Shown here: piece by piece, positions 1-8,353 of the stretch
Position numbering within the stretch: the stretch's first letter is position 1
How the letters are laid out: every line of letters starts with the position of its first letter
Source: Candidatus Kuenenia stuttgartensis
Lineage (GTDB): Bacteria > Planctomycetota > Planctomycetia > Planctomycetales > Planctomycetaceae
DNA length: 50,312 bases
Direction: 5' to 3'
Assembly (NCBI GenBank): GCA_945904015.1
Contig: CAMDPK010000032.1
Coordinates: 1-50,312, forward strand
Program-made: the position numbers and the translations under genes
The notes under the pieces: generated by a model
The model's database searches: none
What the model was told of the DNA's origin: nothing
Seen by the model: only the letters and a program-made list of their open reading frames with translations

Positions 1-1706
1 AGAGTCACGCTCGAACTCAGATGGACCGCCCGAATGTTCGATTCGCGATTCATGCGAAACGACTTGCCGGTGAGGTTCATCGTCGGAGTGATGTCCGTGA
101 CGGGCCGCTCATCGAGGAAAAAGTGGACGAGCGAGACCTGCTCTTTCTCGACTTCGCCCGGTTTGTCGGGCACATCCAGAAAATGTGCCGAGCCAAGGAT
201 TCCGACTCCCTTGATGTTGAGAACCGAGCCATAAGCACTGTCTTCAACGGCGATCGGAAAGTTCTGAAAATCAATCCCGCTGAGCGTCCACAGCTTCGGG
301 CCGTCGATTCGGATCTGGACATCGCCGATTATGGCCGTCAGCTTTTCCGGTCGATCGATCTTTGCGGCCGCATTCGATGATTGGATGCAATACAGCCGAG
401 CCGACGTTCGGATCAGCAGCCGATCACCGGCGATGGCCGGAGTCGCCATGCACATGTCGTCCGCGGCGAGCTCGTTCGTGTGCAGCACTTCAAACTGGTC
501 GCCCGCCTTGAGAACGATCGTCTCGCCGTCTTCGTTCAAGCAGAAGACTTTTCCATCGTAGGCCCAGGGGGAGGACGTAAACGCTCGGCCGTTCGGAAGT
601 CGTTGCATGCCGAAGATCTCTTTGCCGTCGTTGGCTTGAAAGCATCTCAACAACCCCATGTCGTAGAGCACATACAGCCGGTTGTCGAAGATCAGCGTCG
701 ACGGGTTGTACGGACCGGCTTTCGGTTGGGACCACGCGATGAACTCGTTCGACGTCTCGCCGGCCTTGAGTGAGATGTCGCCAGTCGCTCCGGGTCGAAT
801 CGCGTAGATCGGCTTGGTCTGATCGAGCACATAGCCCGAGCTGACATAGAGCAGCCCGTTGTGTTCGTAGGGCATCGCGATCGTGATGCTCGACATGCCC
901 TTCAGCGACCAGAGCAGCTTGCCATCGAGATCGTAGGACCGAACTTTGCCAGTTCCCGGCGTCACGATCTCGGTGCGTTGAGCGTTCTGCCAAACGAACG
1001 GCGTCGCCCAGTTGCTCTTCTCGTCGCGCGGTGTGCGCCAGACTTGCTCGCCGGTTTTGGCATCCAGCGCGAGCAGATAGGAATCCTGATCGTTGTCATT
1101 CACGAGATAGAGTCGATCGCGATGCAGCACCGGCGACGCGGCGGTCCCCCAGCCGTTTCGAATCGCCTGAGGCTTGAGCGTGTGCTTCCAAACTTCCTTG
1201 CCATCGAGGTCGAAGCAGAAGACTCCGACGCTGCCGAAGTAGCAATAAACTCGCTCGCCGTCCGTGACCGGAGTCTCTGACGCATAGCTGCTTTTCAAAT
1301 GAATCGGAGTCTCCGGCTTCCCTTCGTGGACCTGCCGCTCCCAACGAACGTCGCCGGTCTTCAAGTCAAGACAAAAGACTTTCCAATGATGCACAGCGTC
1401 CACCGGCCTCGGTCGATCGCCACCGAAATACAGCCCCTTCTTCGGCTCCTCGGCCGTGCCCGAGTTGATGACCGTCGTGAGGAAGACGCGGTCGCCCCAC
1501 ACAATCGGCGACGACCACCCGCGCCCCGGAACGTCGCGTTTCCACGCCACGTTCTCCGTCGCTGACCAGCGATCGGGAAGGTTGTTTCCATTCGCGACGC
1601 CGCGCGAATCGGCACCGCGAAACTGAGGCCAATTCGTCTGCGCGATCGACGGTGAGCTACACGCGATGAGAATCAGAAAGCAAACTGGAATGCGGGTAAG
1701 TTTCAT
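1..1706 (-). CDS. PQQ-like beta-propeller secreted protein (3' end cut by window)
   Basis: I translated this from the ATG at 1706 down to the window edge; it stays open for about 568 codons and is incomplete. The N-terminus (MKLTRIPVCFLILIACSSPS) is a signal peptide; LIAC fits a lipobox, but a signal peptidase I site after SIA is also possible. The mature part opens with WPQFRGADSRGVA, the usual start of planctomycete BamB/PQQ-like propellers, and then repeats blade signatures such as GDVRWERQV, GKEVWKHTL and GEQVWRTP (each ends a strand with a W-x-x motif). The last 140 or so residues after the propeller are a separate beta-rich part whose end is not in the window. It is probably periplasmic or outer-membrane attached. 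No catalytic role can be assigned; propeller scaffolds of this type are often of unknown function. The next gene upstream lies 51 bp away on the same strand. Confidence 0.85.
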   Translation of the reverse strand, partial: MKLTRIPVCFLILIACSSPSIAQTNWPQFRGADSRGVANGNNLPDRWSATENVAWKRDVPGRGWSSPIVWGDRVFLTTVINSGTAEEPKKGLYFGGDRPRPVDAVHHWKVFCLDLKTGDVRWERQVHEGKPETPIHLKSSYASETPVTDGERVYCYFGSVGVFCFDLDGKEVWKHTLKPQAIRNGWGTAASPVLHRDRLYLVNDNDQDSYLLALDAKTGEQVWRTPRDEKSNWATPFVWQNAQRTEIVTPGTGKVRSYDLDGKLLWSLKGMSSITIAMPYEHNGLLYVSSGYVLDQTKPIYAIRPGATGDISLKAGETSNEFIAWSQPKAGPYNPSTLIFDNRLYVLYDMGLLRCFQANDGKEIFGMQRLPNGRAFTSSPWAYDGKVFCLNEDGETIVLKAGDQFEVLHTNELAADDMCMATPAIAGDRLLIRTSARLYCIQSSNAAAKIDRPEKLTAIIGDVQIRIDGPKLWTLSGIDFQNFPIAVEDSAYGSVLNIKGVGILGSAHFLDVPDKPGEVEKEQVSLVHFFLDERPVTDITPTMNLTGKSFRMNRESNIRAVHLSSSVT

Positions 1707-1757
1707 GACAGCGTCTCCTGTGCAAGATCCATCGTTCGGGCCCGTCGGACACCGATG

Positions 1758-3281
1758 TTACAGAGACACGAATTGCAGGGCGTAGAGATCGGCGTCGCGG
1801 AGGACGAAGCGCAGGCGGATAGGTTTTCCGGTGAGGTGGCTCAGGTTGCCACCGTCCTTCCAGGTGACGGAGCGGTTGAGGGCGTCTCCGAAGAGTGGCG
1901 GGCAGTCTTCGAGTGTGAAGCCGGGATAGGGCTGGCCGGTGAGGTCTTGCAGCTCGACGCAGATGTCGCCGGCGGCGCTCGTCGCGAAGTTCAGCGTCAG
2001 CTTATCACCGGTGAAGGTCAGCGGTTTCGTGAGGAGTTCTCCGCCGCTGAGCGGGGCATTGATTGAGACGAAGCCATCGAGTCTCAGCGTGTAGCGGCGT
2101 AGCGAGTTTCCTTTTCCGTGCCACGATCCCTCGGCTGCGTACAGCGACATTTCACGCGGGGCTCCCGGCAACGACGACTCCGTTTCCACGGCATGCCACG
2201 CGATGAATTGATGCCCGTAAAGCCAGGTCGCGGGACGCTCGGGACCGGGTCGCAGGAAGGCTTCGTTCCAGCGTTCGAAGTGGACTCCGTTGCGACTGGT
2301 CATCAGCAAGCCCTCGGTCAACGCGGTGCCATATCGCAGATGCGCCGCCGCGCGTTGCTCCCGCAGTTCAAGCTCGGGCAAGGCACGCATCGAGTCGGAC
2401 CAACCTCGTTCGATGTACCTCGTTGGGAAGCCGATCAGCAGGTGCGGAGCACGAAAGTACGGAGCGACCTGGTTCGTGTAGAGGTGCTCGGCGGGCGAGT
2501 CCTTGTAAGTCAGATCGGCTTCGTGCTCCCACTTCAGGAAGTCGCGCGAGGTTGCCGTGCGGATCGCTCGAAAGCCTTCGGGCTTCCAAACTTTGCCGGT
2601 CGTGATGCCGCCGGTGAACGTGCGGAAATAAGCCCGATAGACACCAGCAGTCGCGTCCCAGAACGCGAGGTTCTGCGAATCGAAGGCCCCCTCGGTGACG
2701 ACCGGCTGCTCGCGCATCAGCGACCAGTGAATGCCGTCGGCGGAATGAAAGGCGAACAGTCCGCCTTGATCCGCAGTTCCGCCCAACGCCTTGAATCGCG
2801 ACTCCTTCGGACAGTCGGCTCGCGTATCGAGGAACGGGGCGAAGTTATGCGTGCCGACTCCGGTCCAGATGACGTTGTTCTGCTTCGAGCCGTTGATGTC
2901 ATGCAGTCCGAGTTCCGGCTTGGTGAATGTGATGCCGTCGCGACTCTCGGCGTAGCAATAAACCTCGCGTCCCGTCTTGAGCTTCCCATTCTCAACGCCC
3001 AACGCCGAGCCTCGGTAATACAGCCGATATTTTTCGCCGTCGTGAATGACCGAGTGATACCCGCTCCCCGCCCCTTCCCACGGAGCATCATGGACGATTG
3101 CCACCTCGCGCGGCGTCGGATGCTGCAACTGCCTCCGCGCGTCCTTGAGCGACTCGATCAAGTGCCCGTCCACAAACAGCTCGCGCCGCGAGCCGATGTC
3201 GATCGGCGCATCCGCCGCGAAAAGCCATTCGATTCGAGCGACCAGCAGAAGCAGCGAGAGGCAGGTGAGTAATCGTGGCAT
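1758..3281 (-). CDS. Secreted five-bladed beta-propeller, glycosidase-like
   Basis: This 507-residue protein has a signal peptide (hydrophobic LLTCLSLLLLVA, cleavage near FAAD). The mature protein begins IDIGSRRELFVDGHLIE, a signature of a large uncharacterised planctomycete family related in fold to GH32/GH43/GH68 glycosidases. Supporting motifs are the acidic YRLYYRG near residue 105 and ESRDGITFTKPELG, which resemble the blade strands of that superfamily. A beta-sandwich C-terminus follows (GGELLTKPLTFTGDKLTLNF onward). I infer a role in polysaccharide processing because sulfatases lie nearby, but catalytic carboxylates cannot be assigned by eye. It sits 12 bp from the start side of the M23 gene's end and shares its strand, so the two may be cotranscribed. 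Confidence 0.7.
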   Translation of the reverse strand: MPRLLTCLSLLLLVARIEWLFAADAPIDIGSRRELFVDGHLIESLKDARRQLQHPTPREVAIVHDAPWEGAGSGYHSVIHDGEKYRLYYRGSALGVENGKLKTGREVYCYAESRDGITFTKPELGLHDINGSKQNNVIWTGVGTHNFAPFLDTRADCPKESRFKALGGTADQGGLFAFHSADGIHWSLMREQPVVTEGAFDSQNLAFWDATAGVYRAYFRTFTGGITTGKVWKPEGFRAIRTATSRDFLKWEHEADLTYKDSPAEHLYTNQVAPYFRAPHLLIGFPTRYIERGWSDSMRALPELELREQRAAAHLRYGTALTEGLLMTSRNGVHFERWNEAFLRPGPERPATWLYGHQFIAWHAVETESSLPGAPREMSLYAAEGSWHGKGNSLRRYTLRLDGFVSINAPLSGGELLTKPLTFTGDKLTLNFATSAAGDICVELQDLTGQPYPGFTLEDCPPLFGDALNRSVTWKDGGNLSHLTGKPIRLRFVLRDADLYALQFVSL

Positions 3282-3293
3282 GAAGTGTTCCTT

Positions 3294-4817
3294 TTATGGT
3301 TCGACCGGCACCCACAGATGAGTGATCGCTGGCTCGCCGCGCTCGTTGCTCCGTTCGACGCGCACAAGATAGTTACCGGGCTTGCCGAAACGGTGCTCGG
3401 TGATCGCGAAGCCGTCTTTAGCGAGCTTGTTGACCGCTCCGTCGGACTTCACGGTCACGGCCGGCGAGCCATCGCCGAAGTCCCAGCGTTCCTCGCCGTG
3501 CGTCGTGCGGAACGTGCGGACCTTGAACATCGCCACCTGCCCTGCTTTCAGATTCAGAGACGGAGCGTACGCGGCTTGAATTGTCGGCGCGACCTTCTCC
3601 GGATCGGCGCGGTTGATGACCTGCACGTCAGCAAAGTCGTAGCCGACGTGGCCGGCGGCATCGGTCACTTTGAGGATCTCGCTGTATGTGCCCGGCGATG
3701 GATACTTCCGTTGGACCGTCGCTCCAATCGCGGTTGATCCGTCCGTGAACGTCCACTCGAATCGCAGCGGCTTCACATCGGCCGCCCACGACTTCGTTCC
3801 ATCAAGCGTCACGGTGTCACCGCTCAAGATGAGCTGATGCGGCCGTGCGATCGCGAGCACCGCCGGCTTCTGTTCTCGGAGGTACGCTTCCCATGCGAAG
3901 GCATACGCTTCTTGCGTGCCCCACTTGGCCGACGGTTGCCGGCTGACGATGCCAAAGTGCAAGTGCGACCAACCGCCGCTGCCACCCTCCTTGCCAAGCA
4001 ATCCAATCCGCTGCCCCATCTTCACGCGGTCGCCGGGCTTCACGTCGATCGTGTGCAGGTGACTGTTGCGGTAGTACCAGCCGCGATCATCAAGCAGATA
4101 CACAACGTCATACCTCGGCCGCACGGGAGTTCCCTCGAAACCCGGCAGCACGTTGTTCGCCGCGCTGACGACTCGCGCATCGACCGCCGCGACCACCTCG
4201 ACCAACGCTTCGCAGCCGCCGAAATCGAGATCGTTGTGGTAATAGATTTTCTTGCTGGAGGGAGTCTCGCCACCGTCCACGAACGTCGGCTCGTTGGAAA
4301 ACTGCGTGCCGCTGGCGAACCAGCGCTGCTTGACCGGCGAGACGAACGTCCCCGGAGCCATCCACGGTGAACCCGCCGGCCACAGCCGCAGTCGCGAGGA
4401 TTTCTCCAATCCCCAAGTGTCGTCATTCGTGTTCGAGTAATACCCCTTCGTGATCGTGCAATCGATCTGCACGCCGGCAAACGTCACCGGTAGTTGGTAG
4501 TTCGCCGCATCGAGCGTCGTCGACTTGCCGTTGACCTCGACGGCCACTCGCGCTCGGCGCACCGCATTCCGAATCGGATCGCGCGTTTCCTGCACGTCAA
4601 TTAGTTTGACGAGCGCCTTTGATCCGTCAGCTAATTCAACCTGCGTCGATTCCCCGAGATCCAAGTCCACGACACGGAAGAGAGGTTGCAACGTCGGCTC
4701 GGGAGGCGCAGCGGTCACGCGCGTCGCAGGGGCGACGATAGAAAGTGAAACCAAGCTCATCGCGGCGAACGTGACCAGCACGATCCCGCTTTGAAGATGC
4801 TGTCGTTGTGAGTCCAC
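3294..4817 (-). CDS. Secreted M23 (LytM-type) peptidase with PKD domains
   Basis: I chose the GTG at 4817: it gives a good signal peptide (DSQRQHLQ, then GIVLVTFAAMSLVSLSIVA, cleaved near VTAA). Longer reading in this frame only overlaps the neighbouring DUF6817 gene and looks like shadow sequence. The protein is 507 residues. The M23 zinc-site motifs are visible: HNDLD at about residues 194-198 and HLHF at about 285-288, with the SHLHTIDVKPGD stretch before it. After the peptidase come a PKD-type domain (around 320-410, SWAADVKPLRFEWTFTDGS and the PGTYSEILKVTD strand) and a second, similar Ig-like domain. The family cleaves peptidoglycan cross-bridges or glycine-rich peptides. An exported enzyme acting on cell wall or matrix is likely, but its substrate is not shown by the sequence. 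Confidence 0.8.
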   Translation of the reverse strand: MDSQRQHLQSGIVLVTFAAMSLVSLSIVAPATRVTAAPPEPTLQPLFRVVDLDLGESTQVELADGSKALVKLIDVQETRDPIRNAVRRARVAVEVNGKSTTLDAANYQLPVTFAGVQIDCTITKGYYSNTNDDTWGLEKSSRLRLWPAGSPWMAPGTFVSPVKQRWFASGTQFSNEPTFVDGGETPSSKKIYYHNDLDFGGCEALVEVVAAVDARVVSAANNVLPGFEGTPVRPRYDVVYLLDDRGWYYRNSHLHTIDVKPGDRVKMGQRIGLLGKEGGSGGWSHLHFGIVSRQPSAKWGTQEAYAFAWEAYLREQKPAVLAIARPHQLILSGDTVTLDGTKSWAADVKPLRFEWTFTDGSTAIGATVQRKYPSPGTYSEILKVTDAAGHVGYDFADVQVINRADPEKVAPTIQAAYAPSLNLKAGQVAMFKVRTFRTTHGEERWDFGDGSPAVTVKSDGAVNKLAKDGFAITEHRFGKPGNYLVRVERSNERGEPAITHLWVPVEP

Positions 4818-4860
4818 GAGTCGGCCCTTTCGATTTGCACGGCAATCGGTTTGTGTTGCC

Positions 4861-5400
4861 TCAGGCACCAGCGAGCGCGTACACGCGGTCGAACGATTCA
4901 TTGGCGATCCCGCCCAGTCGCTCGGCGAGGTTTCGATACGATTCGCGTCGGTAGTCCCACTGCTGGCTGCGCGGCACTTGTTCCAGCCAGTCGCACAAGT
5001 GGACGACGCACAGGTCGTGATAGTCCTGCTCATCCAACTCGATGATGGTGCCCGACACTCGATCGGTGATCCGGTAGGGGTCACGGCTCAAGATCAGCCG
5101 GTCAAACGATGCACGGTCCATCACGCAATTGACGAAAGCCAACCGCTCGGCTCGCTCGCCGATCAATTGCCGGACTTCGTCTCGGCGATGTAGCGGCAGG
5201 CTGAACTTCTGGAAGAGCTCCGTGCCGTAGATCGAGTGGAACATTCCCGCACGGCACACATCGCGCTCGCAGCCCCAACTTTCCAGATCGCGATGAACGC
5301 CGATCAGATGAGCCAGAAAGCCTTTCTCACCGGTGTGCGGAACGGAGTCCGTACCAAGACCAACCAGAAAGTCCGTGAGCGAACGATAGTCGGGATCCAC
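4861..5400 (-). CDS. DUF6817 domain protein
   Basis: This 179-residue soluble protein has no signal peptide. Its conserved core (HTGEKGFLAHLIGVHRDLES, then CRAGMFHSIYGTELF, GERAERLAFVNC and HLCDWLEQVPRS) is what I recognise as the DUF6817 family, found scattered in planctomycetes, cyanobacteria and as domains in multi-domain enzymes. The paired histidines (HTGEK, HLIGVH, HSIYGTE) and the acidic residues resemble an HD-like metal site, but that is inference. The function is unknown. The end lies 44 bp from the start of the M23 gene on the same strand, so cotranscription is possible. Confidence 0.75.
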   Translation of the reverse strand: MDPDYRSLTDFLVGLGTDSVPHTGEKGFLAHLIGVHRDLESWGCERDVCRAGMFHSIYGTELFQKFSLPLHRRDEVRQLIGERAERLAFVNCVMDRASFDRLILSRDPYRITDRVSGTIIELDEQDYHDLCVVHLCDWLEQVPRSQQWDYRRESYRNLAERLGGIANESFDRVYALAGA

Positions 5401-5512
5401 AACGCAACTCCTGTCGTAAAATGATTGACGTGAAGGCGTGGCCGAGTTTAACGGCTGAAGACAACGAATTCGTTGAAGAGATCGCCGTCACGTTTCTAAG
5501 TGGACCCGCATC

Positions 5513-5574
5513 GTGGGGTAGGCTTCCAGCCTGTCAGATTTGCCGCGAGATGACAGGCTGGAAGCCTATCCCAC
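5513..5574. repeat. Palindromic repeat, 24-bp arms
   Basis: The left arm 5513-5536 (core taggcttccagcctgtca) and right arm 5551-5574 (core tgacaggctggaagcctat) are inverted copies with one mismatch over 24 bp and a 14-bp spacer. The element lies between the DUF6817 gene (divergent side) and the 3' end of the oxidoreductase gene. It could fold into a strong hairpin and may also end transcription, but there is no T tract. It has the architecture of the other palindromes in the window with an unrelated sequence. Confidence 0.9.
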
Positions 5575-5588
5575 CGCCTATTTTCTCC

Positions 5589-6722
5589 TCATGAACTCGG
5601 CGCGACCGATTGAGTGTGTCCGGTTTCCGCGGCCTTGTACGCAGCGGAAATTGTCTGGAGCACATACAAGTTTTCGTCAGGGGTCAGCACGGGCGATTCC
5701 TTCCCCATTGCTGCTCGCATGACGTGTCCGAGGAACCCAATGTTGCCGCTCGATGGAGTTGTTGGAGCATAGCGGTGGGATTCGGGCTTGCCGGATTTTG
5801 TGGAGTACCACTCCAGCGGGTTCGCTGTTCCGGGGTTTAATTCCAGCCAGCCCTCAGAGCCCCAGATCTTGACGAACAAATGCTTGCCACGGTCGAGATA
5901 ATAACCCGAGGTCATGGTTCCAAAAGTTCCGTTGGCGAACCGCAGAGAGATGGCGGCCGAGTCTTCGGTGTCTATCGGTTGTCCGCCGACGTTGCCGGAA
6001 AATCCGGCGACGTGGGTGATTCGTGATCCAGTGACATACATCGCCAGATCGAGCCAGTGGATTCCGAGCCACGTCAGGTGACCTCCGCCAGCCCGCGCCT
6101 TTTGCGACATCCAACTTTTTTGGTAGCCAGCCGACTTCACTCGCGTTTGATCGGCAATGGTATGCAGTTCGATGCCAAAGATTTTTCCGATCTCACCCGA
6201 TTGGACGATCCGGCGCGCTTCCAGCATCGCTGGTTCCAGTCGATTCGAGAGAGCAAGCATCAGATGCCGCTTGCCAGCGTTGGCCTTGGCGACCAACGGC
6301 GAGAAATCGGCGGGACGAACGCAGGCAGGTTTCTCCGCCAAGATGTGGCAGCCGGCATCGAGAGCCGCATGGATGACCGGAGGGGCCAGCACGGCTTCCA
6401 TCGCGATGAGAGACACGAGCGGCTTCTTCGCCTGGAAGAGTTCCTGAGGTGACTGATAGGCAGCGACGAACTTTACGCCCACGCCGGTGCGGACGGACTC
6501 CACCGTACTGCTCTTTGGATCGCAGAGGTACACAGAGCCAACTTCCGGCGTCTTCGCCAGAGCCTCGATGTAGCCGCTCAAGTGAGGGCCATCCTCATGC
6601 GTGAAGAGGGCGACGTCCGCCTGAGTTGTCGCCGTCGATTCGGCCTGCACGATCTGGCTCTGCCGAAGCGCCAGCCAAGCGGGAAGGGAAGCGGCCAGTT
6701 GAGTGAATGTTCTGCGGTTCAT
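5589..6722 (-). CDS. Gfo/Idh/MocA family oxidoreductase, Tat-type signal
   Basis: This 377-residue protein starts MNRRTFTQLAAS, a twin-arginine-like signal, so export is likely; many planctomycete members share this. The family motif EKPACVRPADF (conserved EKP lysine, cofactor/substrate pocket) is at about 134-144. The N-terminal half has a Rossmann-like strand order, although the usual GxGxxG near the start is not evident after the signal (VALFTHEDGPHLSGYIEAL). The C-terminal half carries the family's GGHLTWLGIHWLDLAMYVTG segment, with histidines used in catalysis in relatives. The family uses NAD(P) to oxidise or reduce sugar-type substrates. The neighbouring sulfatases suggest carbohydrate catabolism. 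Loss of a clean nucleotide-binding loop is a caution. Confidence 0.85.
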   Translation of the reverse strand: MNRRTFTQLAASLPAWLALRQSQIVQAESTATTQADVALFTHEDGPHLSGYIEALAKTPEVGSVYLCDPKSSTVESVRTGVGVKFVAAYQSPQELFQAKKPLVSLIAMEAVLAPPVIHAALDAGCHILAEKPACVRPADFSPLVAKANAGKRHLMLALSNRLEPAMLEARRIVQSGEIGKIFGIELHTIADQTRVKSAGYQKSWMSQKARAGGGHLTWLGIHWLDLAMYVTGSRITHVAGFSGNVGGQPIDTEDSAAISLRFANGTFGTMTSGYYLDRGKHLFVKIWGSEGWLELNPGTANPLEWYSTKSGKPESHRYAPTTPSSGNIGFLGHVMRAAMGKESPVLTPDENLYVLQTISAAYKAAETGHTQSVAPSS

Positions 6723-6822
6723 GATCGGTCCCTTTTCATTGTGGCTTGTTCGAGCCCACCAAGTTGAGCACAGACAGCCGCTTGTTGAAGATCAGAGTCG
6801 AAAGGTCGTCGGGAGCCACACT

Positions 6823-8247
6823 TTACTTCTTTCCCTTCTTCTTCGTTGCCGGTTCATCCGTCTTGGGTTTGCCGCCGTTGGGGCTGAGCGTCTTCCACCA
6901 GTCGGGGGCTTCGGCGTCGATCGCGGCGTTGTGCTTGATGAGCTGGTCTCGCAAGGCGGCGAAGCGTTTCGGTTCCCGGTCCTTGAGGTCCGTCGTTTCC
7001 TTCACGTCAGCCTTCAGGTTGTAGAGTTCAAACTCGGTCAATTCGGCGTTGGCGAGAATCTTCCAATCCTCCACGCGCATGGCGATCTTCGCATTCGAGG
7101 CCATGTGAAGCCGCCAGAAGAGTGGCTGCGAACGTTCGACTTGCGTTGCCGCGCCGGTGAGCACAGGGAGCACATTCACTCCGTCGAGTACTCGGTCGGC
7201 GGGTGGTTTGACGCCGGCGATGGCGAGCATCGTGGGAAACAGATCGCTGCCGATGACGGGCACCTCGCTGGTGACGCATGGCGGAATCTTGCCGGGCCAA
7301 CGTGCGAGGCCGGGGACTCGGATCCCCCCTTCGTGCATGTCGCGCTTGCGACCGCGCAGGCCGCCGCTGGAGCCTCGCCCCGGAGTCTTGATGCCGTCAC
7401 CTTCGGGACCGTTGTCCGACGTGAAGAACACGAACGTGTTGTCGGCAAGCTGTTGCTCATCGAGCGCCCGCATGAGCTGGCCGAACGCGAAATCCATCTG
7501 CGTCACGTTCGCGTGATGCTCGCGCTGCACGTCGTCGATTAGGTCGGGATAGAGGGCCTTGAACTTCGGGTCTGATTTGATCGGGTAATGCGGCTCGTGA
7601 GTCCACACCGCGAGAAAGAACGGTTTTGATCGATCACGCTTTTCCTTCAACCAGCTAATCGCCTCGCCCACGACGAGCGGCGCGGCGTAGCCCTCCAGCC
7701 GGCCCACGGGCTGCCCGTTGCGGACGAAGTTGTTGGGGTTCTCGTGCGACGGGCCGGCGTTGTTCTGCGTGGCCAGCCACCAGTCGTAACCGTGATCGCT
7801 CGGCTGCGGCTGTGCGAGGTTGTTGAACAGCCCGTTCAAATGCCACTTGCCGCTGTGGCACGTCGAGTAGCCCGTGCCTCGCAGCAGCTTGGGCAAGGTG
7901 ATCTCGCTGGTCCGCAAATGGACCGGTGCGCCCTCGGCGATCCAAGTAAACACTCCGTTGCGATGCGGCGTTCGCCCCGTGAGCAACGCCGACCGCGACG
8001 GACTGCACACCGCGCTGGCCGAATAACACTGCGTCAACCGCAGGCCCTGCTTCGCGAACGAGTCCAAATTCGGCGTCTTGATGACCGGATGCCCAAAGCA
8101 GCCGAGGTCGCCATAACCGAGATCATCGGCGAGAAAAAGGATGAGGTTGGGCTTTTGTACCTCGGCAGCCGTCACAATTTCGGACCGGCTTGGCAAGGCG
8201 AACAAAAGTAGCAGCACGAAGGTTCGGTGTGGGAGTTTTTTGGTCAT
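6823..8247 (-). CDS. Secreted sulfatase (formylglycine type)
   Basis: This 474-residue protein has a signal peptide (TFVLLLLFALPS). The metal-binding LADDLGYGD (D41, D42) is followed by the formylglycine motif CSPSR at 81-85. The SGKWHL lysine is near 134 and the SDNG metal ligands near 278-279. These are the complete arylsulfatase active-site residues. The family hydrolyses sulfate esters, and here carbohydrate sulfates are the likely substrates. Length is typical. The tail is lysine-rich (ATKKKGKK). It is transcribed divergently from the tandem sulfatase pair at 8354; the 106-bp intergenic space should hold both promoters. Confidence 0.95.
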   Translation of the reverse strand: MTKKLPHRTFVLLLLFALPSRSEIVTAAEVQKPNLILFLADDLGYGDLGCFGHPVIKTPNLDSFAKQGLRLTQCYSASAVCSPSRSALLTGRTPHRNGVFTWIAEGAPVHLRTSEITLPKLLRGTGYSTCHSGKWHLNGLFNNLAQPQPSDHGYDWWLATQNNAGPSHENPNNFVRNGQPVGRLEGYAAPLVVGEAISWLKEKRDRSKPFFLAVWTHEPHYPIKSDPKFKALYPDLIDDVQREHHANVTQMDFAFGQLMRALDEQQLADNTFVFFTSDNGPEGDGIKTPGRGSSGGLRGRKRDMHEGGIRVPGLARWPGKIPPCVTSEVPVIGSDLFPTMLAIAGVKPPADRVLDGVNVLPVLTGAATQVERSQPLFWRLHMASNAKIAMRVEDWKILANAELTEFELYNLKADVKETTDLKDREPKRFAALRDQLIKHNAAIDAEAPDWWKTLSPNGGKPKTDEPATKKKGKK

Positions 8248-8353
8248 GGTGAATTCACTTTACAGCACACTCGGCACACATGCGACAAACGCCATTTCTT
8301 GGAATAATGCATGCCGACAAAATCTCCACGCCTCCTCTGTTACCGGAGAGAAC

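Noticed and set aside
2118..3272. 384-codon plus-strand open frame
   Set aside because: Antisense of the glycosidase-like gene; basic, low-complexity translation with no domains, while the minus frame has a signal peptide and family motifs.
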